The translations under genes and the position numbers were made by a program. From Candidatus Woesearchaeota archaeon (GTDB lineage: Archaea; Nanobdellota; Nanobdellia; SCGC-AAA011-G17; JACPNG01): 6,715 bases of DNA. How positions within the stretch are numbered: position 1 is the stretch's first letter; each line of letters opens with the position of its first letter. Below are positions 1 to 6,086 of the stretch, piece after piece. Location: NCBI GenBank assembly GCA_018303705.1, contig JAGVXQ010000047.1, positions 1 through 6,715 of the forward strand, in the 5' to 3' direction. The notes beneath the pieces are model-generated. The model was not told the origin of the DNA, searched no databases, and saw nothing but the letters and a program-made list of their open reading frames with translations.

Positions 1-9
1 TAATCTTTG

Positions 10-177
10 ATGGGGGATGAAAGGCTAATCTCGTACAAGATAGAGAGCAAGACAGCAATTCATGCAACATCAACACTGCCCCCTGCAGCAGTCATATACA
101 AGAAGCTGAGCAAGAGAATAACAAAAACATCTAACAGGGTTGTTTTCGTGCCAAAATCTTTGAAAAAGCAGAAGTAA
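10..177 (+). CDS. Hypothetical small basic protein (55 aa)
   Basis: I do not recognise this protein. An open frame runs from ATG at 10 to TAA at 175-177. The product is lysine-rich, with no membrane segment and no cysteine pairs. It contains the stretch ATSTLPPAAVIYKKLSKRI and ends in a very basic tail (VPKSLKKQK), which would suit a nucleic-acid or ribosome-associated protein, but that is only a guess. The start overlaps a TGA in another frame (TGATG at 8-12), the usual form of a translationally coupled gene, so an upstream gene may end here just outside the window. Its stop directly abuts the stop of the convergent glycosyltransferase. It could instead be the end of a gene broken by a frameshift, or a chance frame. 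Confidence 0.4.
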   Translation: MGDERLISYKIESKTAIHATSTLPPAAVIYKKLSKRITKTSNRVVFVPKSLKKQK

Positions 178-1263
178 TCATTCCCTTGTTATTTCTTCAA
201 GTATTATGTTTGCCGCCTCTTTTGCACCTGTTGGCTTTACGTCAAGCAATTTAAGCTTTTCATTTAATGATTCTAGGTTGTTGAGGAAAATGCTTATGGA
301 ATCTTTTATTTTTTTAAAGTCACCCTGCATGGAAACATTCCTTACTGAATAGGCATTCAGAACCTGCTCAACATGGTTTCTTATCGGGAATATTAGCATT
401 GGCTTCTTGAACACAAGGCACTCTGACAAAGTAAGCTTTCCTCCTAAAGTTATTACTGCTTTGCTAGCCTTAAGGTATTCAAGGAAGTTTTTTGCAAACT
501 TGAAATGGAATCCAGCTATGCTCTTTTTAGATCCAAAAAATATGAAGTCTTCATTGAAATTGACTGTTTCCTTTAGTATCCTCTTTGCAAGCCCAACACC
601 ATAGTTTGAGCCACCAAGCATTACAAGTATCGGCTCTTTTTTTAGCTTAAGTTTTTTCATAAGCTCTGGCTTGCTCTGCAAGTCATCAGGGCCAGTTGAT
701 ACTATTGGATTTACATACTTTACATTGCTGTAATCATCCTTTTTCCTGAATGTCGGTATTATCACCAAATCAGACTTGTTGTACAGGCCTTCTATGTATT
801 TTGCTTGTACGTTTAGTATGCTGTTCTTTTTATTGTATTTTTCAAACAGCACAGGGTCATATCCGAATATCGATATGCACCTCTTCTTTAGCCTTCTTGC
901 AATTATGTTTGCTACAGGCTCGAAATCAGATATTATTATGTTGGGGTTAAATTTCTCTATGGTTTTTTTGTGCTTCATGTAATCCTTAAGCCAGGTTATT
1001 GGAAGATAAAAGTTCTTTATAAGAAATCTGTTGGTCTTGAATTCCATGCCGCTGTCAGGAAAATTGTACCCTGATATTCTGAACGTTGGATATTTTTTGT
1101 TAAAATACTTGTATGAATGGTCATATCCGAGAAACATTGCGCTTAAATTTTTAACCTCCTTGCTTAGCTCATCAAGGATAGCCTTTACCCTTACAGTATC
1201 TCCATACCCAAAACCCGTGACAACGAATAAAACTCTTATGGACAGCATAATTATGCCATTCAC
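178..1263 (-). CDS. GT-B fold glycosyltransferase, MurG/MJ1255-like
   Basis: This is a predicted cytosolic or membrane-peripheral glycosyltransferase of the GT-B fold (GT28/GT1-like, resembling the archaeal MJ1255-type proteins), 361 aa. The N-terminal Rossmann domain opens with VLFVVTGFGYGDTVR (residues 11-25), with the glycine-rich loop of these enzymes. IIISDFEPVANIIARRL (109-125) is typical of the group. The C-terminal donor-binding domain has LGGSNYGVG (216-224, like GGS of MurG) and a GGKLTLSECLVFKKPMLIFP stretch (274-293) followed by HVEQVLNA (297-304), like the nucleotide-sugar site of MurG. Donor and acceptor cannot be told; a surface glycan or glycolipid role is likely. The GTG at 1263 lies 10 nt after the enolase stop, and an ATG at 1248 is an alternative; neither has a clear Shine-Dalgarno sequence. 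It is probably cotranscribed with enolase. Confidence 0.8.
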   Translation of the reverse strand: MNGIIMLSIRVLFVVTGFGYGDTVRVKAILDELSKEVKNLSAMFLGYDHSYKYFNKKYPTFRISGYNFPDSGMEFKTNRFLIKNFYLPITWLKDYMKHKKTIEKFNPNIIISDFEPVANIIARRLKKRCISIFGYDPVLFEKYNKKNSILNVQAKYIEGLYNKSDLVIIPTFRKKDDYSNVKYVNPIVSTGPDDLQSKPELMKKLKLKKEPILVMLGGSNYGVGLAKRILKETVNFNEDFIFFGSKKSIAGFHFKFAKNFLEYLKASKAVITLGGKLTLSECLVFKKPMLIFPIRNHVEQVLNAYSVRNVSMQGDFKKIKDSISIFLNNLESLNEKLKLLDVKPTGAKEAANIILEEITRE

Positions 1264-1273
1264 AAGTTCTTTA

Positions 1274-2357
1274 TTAAATTATCTTTTCTATTTTTAGAAG
1301 CTCGTTTATTTTGGATGTGCGTTCCTTTCCATAGATGCCAAGCTTTATGTAAGGCATCTCCCAGCCAACAGCAAGATGGGATATCGTTGCATCATTTGTT
1401 TCTGATGAGCGGTGAGACATTACAGGAATTATATTGTTTTCCTTTGCGAACTCAACTAATTCCCCCGTCTTTACCAAAGAGCCGATTTGGTTTGGCTTTA
1501 TTATGACAGCATTTATTTTTCCTATTGCTGCTTTCAATCTCTTGATGTTCGTGCATACCATTCTCCTGCAGCGGGTCCTCAACATATTTCAGTTCATAAT
1601 CCTTTGATATCTTGTTTATGAATTTTATTTGTTCTGTCTTGTTAAGCCTTTTTTTATTTTCATTGTACGAATAACTCTTGTAATTATAACTTCCATTTTT
1701 GTAAAATGAGCTTGGTGCAACATCTATCCCGATGCCTATGTTGAATCCGAGCTCCCTAGAAGTTTTTTCATTTATCTTTTTCAATATATCAAGTGCTCTT
1801 ATGTTGTTAAAACCAAGTGCATAAGCGCCTTCAATGGTCTTTTTTGCATTCGGGTATTTCCTTCCAATTTGCCTATGTATATACTCATTTGCAAAGGCAT
1901 TTTCAGAGAAGCTTTTTGATTCGGGAACAAGCAAAAACTCCTGAAAGTCAGCAGCATTTCCCTTGAAATGTGCCCCGCCGCCAATTGCATTTCCCAGAGG
2001 TATGGGCATCATGTCAGCATGAGAATTTAATAATCTGAATATTTCATTGTTTGACATTGCCTTCAATATAGCAAACTCAATTGCCAGCATCGAATTGCCA
2101 ATGATCATCTTGTGCTCTTCTTCAAGCTGCTTCAGGTCATCAAATTTATCAAAATGCAATCCTGCCAAAGATTTTGACTTATTTATGTATTCTATGCAGA
2201 AATCTATGCCTTGCCTTGGAAAGGGCCTTATTTCATTTTTTCCTGTTGAAGTTCCAAGCGGTACAGAAGCCTTGTATTTTTTGTTTACAGTTGCTTCTAT
2301 TGTATATTTTCCTGTGCATGTTTTTATCTTTCTTGCAGAAACCTCTTTTAAGATCAT
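1274..2357 (-). pseudogene. eno: Divergent enolase with internal deletion and frameshift
   Basis: Enolase interconverts 2-phosphoglycerate and phosphoenolpyruvate. Two frames together give one enolase. Frame A (2357 down to about 1563) has VPLGTSTG (32-39, the Ser/Thr loop), GGGAH (126-130), DFQEF (137-141), GIDVAPSSFY (210-219, metal Asp212) and YVEDPLQEN (258-266, metal Glu260). Frame B (about 1561 down to 1274) resumes with MVCTNIKRLK, then IIKPNQIG (catalytic Lys), SHRSSET, and the end region IKLGIYGKERTSK. Between them about 20 codons are missing, including the GDDL segment with the third metal Asp, and the frame changes. The usual GDEGG(F/Y)AP loop reads TIEGAYAL, keeping the Glu but not the Asp. 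The start ATG at 2357 fits a leaderless transcript. As written, the frame-A product ends in an unrelated tail and should be inactive. An assembly error is the alternative. Confidence 0.85.
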
Positions 2358-2374
2358 AGCATTGTAAAATATGC

Positions 2375-2387
2375 TTTATATTTATAA
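2375..2387. promoter_or_regulatory. Shared divergent TATA region (eno minus, antitoxin plus)
   Basis: This 13-bp A/T-only tract reads TTTATATTTATAA on the plus strand and TTATAAATATAAA on the minus strand, so it resembles an archaeal TATA box in both directions. Its centre is about 25-30 nt from the antitoxin TTG (2411) and from the enolase ATG (2357), the usual distance from a TATA box to the transcription start. Both transcripts would then start at or near the start codon and be leaderless, which agrees with the lack of a Shine-Dalgarno sequence before either gene. Assignment rests on spacing and composition only. Confidence 0.5.
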
Positions 2388-2401
2388 TGTTTACTGCCTA
2401 A

Positions 2402-2419
2402 GTTTGACAGTTGTCAAAC
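2402..2419. promoter_or_regulatory. Perfect inverted repeat, likely antitoxin operator
   Basis: GTTTGACA-gt-TGTCAAAC is a perfect 8-bp inverted repeat with a 2-nt centre. It lies immediately downstream of the TATA region and covers the antitoxin TTG start codon (2411-2413), so a bound repressor would block transcription initiation. Ribbon-helix-helix antitoxins commonly bind such a palindrome as dimers and repress their own operon. It could also form a short hairpin in RNA, but the 2-nt loop makes a DNA operator more likely. Confidence 0.6.
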
Positions 2420-2629
2420 ATACAACTCAATAAGACTATTGTTAATTCACTGAAAGAAGCAAGAGAGTACCCTAGGCAGACTTACAATGAGTTGATAAAG
2501 AACATGGTCGAATTATACAAAAATGTCAAGAAGATAAACCAGTATGATGAGTTTTTACATAAAATTCAACAAGCCGAAATGAGGGAATTGTGGGATAACA
2601 AAGAGGATGAGGTCTGGGAAAATGTATAA
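2411..2629 (+). CDS. Ribbon-helix-helix-like antitoxin of a MazF/PemK-type module
   Basis: This predicted antitoxin (72 aa) would bind and neutralise the adjacent toxin and repress its own promoter. The N-terminus, NIQLNKTIVNSLKEAREYPR (residues 3-22), looks like the beta strand and first helix of a ribbon-helix-helix DNA-binding domain. TYNELIKNMVELYKNVKK (24-41) would be the second helix. The polar, Trp-containing C-terminus (MRELWDNKEDEVWENV) is typical of a toxin-binding tail in small archaeal antitoxins. The start is TTG at 2411: no in-frame ATG lies nearby, the N-terminal strand fits this start, and a TATA region sits about 28 nt upstream, suggesting a leaderless mRNA. The gene overlaps the toxin start by 8 nt. 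The family assignment is from pattern, not from a search. Confidence 0.65.
   Translation: MSNIQLNKTIVNSLKEAREYPRQTYNELIKNMVELYKNVKKINQYDEFLHKIQQAEMRELWDNKEDEVWENV
2609..2613 (+). promoter_or_regulatory. Shine-Dalgarno sequence deciding the toxin start
   Basis: GAGGT lies inside the antitoxin gene, 8 nt before the ATG at 2622. It supports 2622 rather than the in-frame ATG at 2607 as the toxin start. The protein then begins MYKSGDVLLAK, matching the usual N-terminus of the family. Confidence 0.6.
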
Positions 2630-2925
2630 ATCAGGCGACGTTCTCTTGGCTAAAGTTCAGTTTACAGACACTTTTGAGATCAAAACCCAGCATGTTTTGG
2701 TATTATTTGAAGAGTTAGACAATATTGTTGTTGCAGGAATCACCAGCAATTTAGAGATGAAAGGTATTCCTCTTACTGTAAAGGAAGGCGCTGTCAAAGA
2801 GAGCATTATTAAATTATATATTTACAATTTCTAAAATGATGGTTGAGAAAGAACTATTTTCTTTGACAAGAGAGAAGAAAAAATCAGTTTATAATGAGCT
2901 AGTCAAGAAACTGAAAAGTTTATAG
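2622..2925 (+). pseudogene. MazF/PemK-family toxin, frame broken near the C-terminus
   Basis: MazF/PemK toxins are small beta-barrel endoribonucleases. From ATG 2622 the frame reads MYKSGDVLLAKVQFTDTF, the typical opening (GD(I/V)xL(V/A)xFPFTD), then VVAGITSN (36-43), KGIPLT and KEGAVKESIIKL. It then runs to a premature TAA at 2832-2834 (70 aa). The rest of the protein continues in another frame: YIFTISKMMVEKELFSLTRE and a Lys-rich helix, with a stop at 2923-2925. Losing one copy of a tandem AATTA at 2812-2816 would explain the shift, since restoring it gives IIKLNYIFTIS. The usual active-site Arg-Pro (as in KRPALV) is Gln-His here (KTQHVLVL, residues 21-28). The Thr-Ser of GITSN remains. Probably inactive; a sequencing error in the A/T run is the alternative. 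Confidence 0.7.
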
Positions 2926-2943
2926 GAGTGAAGCTCCCAGGTT

Positions 2944-2974
2944 CAGAGAAAATAAGGCTTTTGAGTTATGAGCC
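2944..2974 (-). terminator. Possible weak terminator after rpoK
   Basis: On the minus strand, downstream of the rpoK stop, a short GGCT/AGCC stem with a long loop is followed by a T-rich stretch (TTATTTTCTCT). Archaeal termination needs little more than a U-rich tract, so this may end the superoperon transcript. The stem is only 4 bp, so support is weak. The rest of the 93 nt between the toxin tail and rpoK shows nothing I can name. Confidence 0.2.
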
Positions 2975-3018
2975 ATATCAATCTTTCTTTAATTGGATTA
3001 TCCCATCATATGCAAGAA

Positions 3019-3219
3019 TCATGTCTTTTTCGGCAGAGGCCTTCTTATTGTTATTGGTATAACACCTTTGTCGAATTCAAGCTTTGCTATCTCTATTGGA
3101 TTGTAATGCATGCTTTCATAATCTTCTTCCTTTAGTTTTAAAAGCAGCGGGGCACCCATGGCTATCTGCAATGCCCTTGCCCCTACTATTCTTGCCTTTT
3201 CATATTTGGTGAATTTCAT
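3019..3219 (-). CDS. rpoK: DNA-directed RNA polymerase subunit Rpo6 (RpoK)
   Basis: This is the archaeal homologue of eukaryotic Rpb6 and bacterial omega, a small RNA polymerase subunit that helps assemble and stabilise the core. The whole 66-aa protein matches the conserved family core: [21 protein letters not shown] (4-24) and [20 protein letters not shown] (40-59), ending RRPLPKKT. The length is normal for archaeal RpoK, which lacks the acidic N-terminal extension of eukaryotic Rpb6. The ATG overlaps the rrp42 stop (ATGA), so translation is likely coupled to rrp42. In many archaea rpoK lies next to rpoN and enolase. Here it closes the exosome operon, with enolase about 660 nt further on the same strand beyond an opposite-strand toxin-antitoxin module. 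Confidence 0.93.
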   Translation of the reverse strand: MKFTKYEKARIVGARALQIAMGAPLLLKLKEEDYESMHYNPIEIAKLEFDKGVIPITIRRPLPKKT

Positions 3220-4001
3220 TTTAAGTGTTGCAATAATTCCTCCCTCTTATTAAGAGCCATGTCAACCATGGTTTTAATCTCGTCTATTGACAATGGGGTT
3301 TCACCGCCCTTTTGCATAGCGCATATTGTGTCATTGTCAGCAGTGGCAACCGTAAGCCTCGCATCCATTGAATTCTCCTCATCTATCGTTGGGTCAAATA
3401 TGAAGTTTTTCCCAATTTTCAGTATTGTGCAGGATATAGGCATTTTTTCAAGCTCAATGTGTTTCTCAGTCCTTTCATCATACTTGACAGTCCCGGTTTC
3501 AGTGTCATATTTGGGAAATCTTGCGTCTTTCAAAGCTGCTAAAGCCGCAAGGTTTGCTGCATCAAACAAGTTTCCAGCATCGTTTATCGAATAAATGTCT
3601 ATGAACACTATCCAGCATTTTTCCCCTCTTTTTATGCACAGCTTCTTGAAGTCAAGAGCCTTGCTTTCCCTTATAGCCCGATCAACTATTCTTGAAAGCT
3701 CTATTGCATTGACATCAGGAGGCCCTGCCTCAAAATCAGGCGAGCTCAACGGCAACAACTCAGAGTTTACTATTATGGTGCCTTCATCAGGATTGTCAGG
3801 ATAAGGCTTGTCAACTCCAAGCTTTACTCCAGCTATTACAATAGTTTCTCCTAGCGTAACTCTTGCAGATCCCTCTGCAGATTTGGATGATACACCATAT
3901 TCTATTGTTATCGGCTCCCTATACTCATCAAATCTTCTTAAGTCAGTTCTCTTGCCTTTGTTAAGCAAAGACTCAACGTATAATTTTAATTCAGATACCA
4001 T
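3216..4001 (-). CDS. rrp42: Archaeal exosome subunit Rrp42
   Basis: Rrp42 is the RNase PH-like subunit that alternates with Rrp41 in the hexameric ring of the archaeal exosome, a phosphorolytic 3'-5' RNA-degrading machine. It has no active site of its own but shapes the channel and helps bind RNA beside Rrp41. The protein is 261 aa, the usual length. Recognisable segments are [12 protein letters not shown] near residue 17, [62 protein letters not shown] with the following Ala-rich helix, and [17 protein letters not shown]. The start at 4001 overlaps the end of rrp41 by 11 nt, and the stop overlaps the rpoK ATG by 4 nt, so it is tightly coupled on both sides. Confidence 0.95.
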   Translation of the reverse strand: MVSELKLYVESLLNKGKRTDLRRFDEYREPITIEYGVSSKSAEGSARVTLGETIVIAGVKLGVDKPYPDNPDEGTIIVNSELLPLSSPDFEAGPPDVNAIELSRIVDRAIRESKALDFKKLCIKRGEKCWIVFIDIYSINDAGNLFDAANLAALAALKDARFPKYDTETGTVKYDERTEKHIELEKMPISCTILKIGKNFIFDPTIDEENSMDARLTVATADNDTICAMQKGGETPLSIDEIKTMVDMALNKREELLQHLK

Positions 4002-4701
4002 TTTGCGTGAATTTTTCGAGCAAAGCCTTTTTCTGGACTTCGTGTATCTTTTTTGCTGCTTCCTTTCCCAAGTCTAAAGCCCTGAACAGCTGCTCTTTCT
4101 TTATCAGACCATCAAGCTGCAGCAGTGTTATCTTGCTGTCCTTGTTTGTTATTGCTACCGGTATGTCAACAGCTCCGCCCTCAAAATCTTCCTCCTCCTT
4201 GCATAAGTCAACAACCACACTGTCTCCAACCAATCCAACAGAAAGCGCAGAAACCATGTCCTTTATTATCAAGCCTGCATCAGCCAAAGCCATTACTGCA
4301 GCAGTTATGCCTGCGCATCTAGTTCCAGCATCAGTCTGCGGAAACTCTATGAAGACATCTATTACTGTATTTGGAAACTCTGATAGGTCAAGCACAGATG
4401 CAAGGGCCTTTTTAGTTACAAGCGATATCTCTTTTGACCTTCTGTTAGGCCCAGGTTTCACTCTGTCTCCAGAGCCGGCAAACGCCATCATGTTGTAATT
4501 GCACCTTAAAATTCCCTTTTCAGGATTCCTCATATATGTTGGGTGCAATGCCCTTGGCCCATAAACAGCTGCAAATGCAACAGTCTTTCCTATCTTGAAC
4601 ATCGCGCTTCCATCAGCCCTTTTTATTACTCCAACCATGGCTTCCATTGGCCTTAATTCATCAGCCTTCCTGCCATCAAACCTTTTTGAGTATTGTGTCA
4701 T
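3991..4701 (-). CDS. rrp41: Archaeal exosome catalytic subunit Rrp41
   Basis: Rrp41 is the catalytic RNase PH-type subunit of the archaeal exosome. It degrades RNA 3'-5' with phosphate, releasing nucleoside diphosphates, and can add heteropolymeric tails in reverse. The protein is 236 aa. It opens with the typical RFDGRKADELRPM (7-19) and has VYGPRALHP (46-54), the PGPNRRSKEIS basic pair (Arg87-Arg88, RNA/phosphate binding), QTDAGTRCAGITAA (122-135), and an acidic active-site segment EEEDFEGGAVDIPVA. There Asp172 and Asp179 are the likely counterparts of the catalytic aspartates, spaced one residue wider than I recall for Sulfolobus. The start ATG overlaps the rrp4 stop (ATGA), and AAGGA about 10 nt upstream may serve as the ribosome-binding site. 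Confidence 0.95.
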   Translation of the reverse strand: MTQYSKRFDGRKADELRPMEAMVGVIKRADGSAMFKIGKTVAFAAVYGPRALHPTYMRNPEKGILRCNYNMMAFAGSGDRVKPGPNRRSKEISLVTKKALASVLDLSEFPNTVIDVFIEFPQTDAGTRCAGITAAVMALADAGLIIKDMVSALSVGLVGDSVVVDLCKEEEDFEGGAVDIPVAITNKDSKITLLQLDGLIKKEQLFRALDLGKEAAKKIHEVQKKALLEKFTQNGI

Positions 4702-5384
4702 TTTGAATTTTCCTTCAGGAAAGCGCTTATTTTGTCGGTTAATCCGGATGTGTGCGCCTCCTGCTCTATCTTTAGTATTGCGGCCGCTGCAAGCATCTCA
4801 TCATTCAGGTCATCCCCAAGAATCCATACCCAGCCATTTTGCCCAATAATTATCTTGCAGTTCGTGGCATTCTTTATCAACGTTATCATGCTTCCTTGCT
4901 TTCCTATTATTCTAGGGACCTTTGATGAAGTTACTTCTATAAGTTTTCCTCCTTTAAGCTTTCTAAGCCCTGGTCCTTTCATTGACAGGTCTATTGCCTT
5001 GGATTTTGTCACGTTTATTACATTAGCCACGATTATCTCTCCAAAATCAAAGTATTTCGTTAAATCAGCGCCTCTCTCTATGAAATCAGATGTTGCTTCT
5101 TTCAATGACAATGCTGATTCATATGCATAGTTAATGTCAACCATCCATCCATTGAATCCTATGTTTGTTATCTTTCCTATTACAGTATCTCCAGTTTTAG
5201 GTATGTACCTTCCACTTAGGCTTATTACCTTCACAAGCCTTCCAACTACATTAACGATGCCGAGCTGTGCTGAATATATGTTGTCTTCTTCCCTGTAAGT
5301 TCCATTAGCAGGCAGATAATCCATGCCTTCTGCAAGCCTTTGCCCAGGAATCACGAATTGCTTGTCTTCTATCATTAATCCCAT
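4698..5384 (-). CDS. rrp4: Archaeal exosome RNA-binding cap subunit Rrp4
   Basis: Rrp4 forms the trimeric cap on the Rrp41-Rrp42 ring and feeds RNA into the channel, with a preference for A-rich ends. The 228-aa protein shows the expected three parts: an N-terminal domain with FVIPGQRLAEG (10-20) and GTYREEDNIYSAQLG (28-42), an S1 domain at about 65-135 (GDTVIGKITNIGFNGW), and a KH domain at about 147-205 with the GKQG loop (161-164) and GQNGWVWILG (181-190). The start ATG at 5384 is supported by GAGGT 4 nt upstream, which overlaps the SBDS stop codon. The rrp4 stop overlaps the rrp41 start by 4 nt, so the two subunits are translationally coupled. Confidence 0.95.
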   Translation of the reverse strand: MGLMIEDKQFVIPGQRLAEGMDYLPANGTYREEDNIYSAQLGIVNVVGRLVKVISLSGRYIPKTGDTVIGKITNIGFNGWMVDINYAYESALSLKEATSDFIERGADLTKYFDFGEIIVANVINVTKSKAIDLSMKGPGLRKLKGGKLIEVTSSKVPRIIGKQGSMITLIKNATNCKIIIGQNGWVWILGDDLNDEMLAAAAILKIEQEAHTSGLTDKISAFLKENSK

Positions 5385-5386
5385 TT

Positions 5387-6085
5387 TTACCTCTTGCTTG
5401 TAATCCTTATCTCAACATTTCCATGGCTCACCTTGTTTAGCTCATTCTCAAGATCTTCTTGCAGCCCTGCAGGTATTTCCAGGCTTGCAAGCAATGAGCC
5501 ATCAGTCTTCCATTGTTCTGAAATTATCTTGCCATGTGTTTTTAGTATATGAAATGATTTTACTGCAAACTGTGCAGGTATTATTATGTCAAGTGTTCTT
5601 GTCTCAATCTTTATCGGCAATATCCCGCTAATTGCTTTTATTATATTTTGAATCTGGTCTTCAGCATCCTTGAACTCATCAATCTTTACGCGAGCATCGC
5701 TTATTGCTGCCTCTATCCTTTGAGGTGGATGCACATGTCCGGTTTGTGGGTTTATCGCATTCCTGTGTATCATGTTTACTATCTGCTTTCTTTTTTCATC
5801 TAGCAATCTTTTTCTATGCTCTGTTGTCAGCTGCACCTCGCCTTTCTTGATTATCTCTGCAGCAACTTTTAATGTTTCAATTGTTCCAAAAACAGCCTTT
5901 AAGTCATGCTCAGAAGCCTTTTCACTAAGCCTATGATCCTTGAATATCTGGTCTGCAGCAAGCACATCTTCTATCTTGCACAATCCTTTGCGAAAATCCA
6001 GTGCCTTATCGCAGTCAACAAGAACCTCGAAAAGTTTGTCTTTCGATTTTAGCCTTGCCAGAACTGCTTTGTTAACATCTACCAT
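5387..6085 (-). CDS. sbds: Ribosome maturation protein SBDS/Sdo1
   Basis: This is the archaeal homologue of the Shwachman-Bodian-Diamond syndrome protein (yeast Sdo1). In eukaryotes it works with the EFL1 GTPase to release eIF6 from the large ribosomal subunit; in archaea a related role on the 50S subunit is assumed. The protein is 232 aa, the usual archaeal length. The N-terminal FYSH domain (about 1-85) includes FEVLVDCDKALDFRKG and ends in KKGEVQLTTEHR. The central helical domain carries the family hallmark INPQTGHVHPPQRIEAA (111-127). The C-terminal ferredoxin-like domain (about 157-232) resembles EF-G domain V. The start ATG lies 1 nt after the psmA stop and has no clear ribosome-binding site, which fits translational coupling. 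Confidence 0.95.
   Translation of the reverse strand: MVDVNKAVLARLKSKDKLFEVLVDCDKALDFRKGLCKIEDVLAADQIFKDHRLSEKASEHDLKAVFGTIETLKVAAEIIKKGEVQLTTEHRKRLLDEKRKQIVNMIHRNAINPQTGHVHPPQRIEAAISDARVKIDEFKDAEDQIQNIIKAISGILPIKIETRTLDIIIPAQFAVKSFHILKTHGKIISEQWKTDGSLLASLEIPAGLQEDLENELNKVSHGNVEIRITSKR
5389..5393 (-). promoter_or_regulatory. Shine-Dalgarno sequence of rrp4
   Basis: GAGGT on the minus strand, made by the last Arg codon and the stop codon of SBDS, lies 4 nt before the rrp4 ATG. It fixes the start and suggests translation by termination-reinitiation across the SBDS-rrp4 junction. Confidence 0.6.
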
Positions 6086-6086
6086 C

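Noticed and set aside
2607..2621. Upstream ATG at 2607 as toxin start
   Set aside because: It adds five residues before the conserved MYKSGD start, and the GAGGT at 2609-2613 is correctly placed only for the ATG at 2622.
2925..2937. Short hairpin GGAG-tgaag-CTCC just after the toxin tail
   Set aside because: Only a 4-bp stem with no following T tract on the plus strand; too short to call a terminator.
2928..3062. Plus-strand GTG frame of 44 codons after the toxin tail (begins KLPGSEKIRLLSYEPYQSFF)
   Set aside because: It runs antisense into the end of rpoK, has no spaced ribosome-binding site (GGAG touches the GTG) and matches no family I know. It could be a remnant but cannot be supported.
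4007..4498. Long plus-strand open frame (163 codons) opposite rrp41
   Set aside because: It lies wholly antisense to a well-conserved exosome gene; its Ser/Ala-rich, low-complexity product is typical of the reverse reading of coding DNA.
4693..5130. Plus-strand open frame (145 codons) opposite rrp4
   Set aside because: Antisense shadow of rrp4, with no start signal and no recognisable domain.
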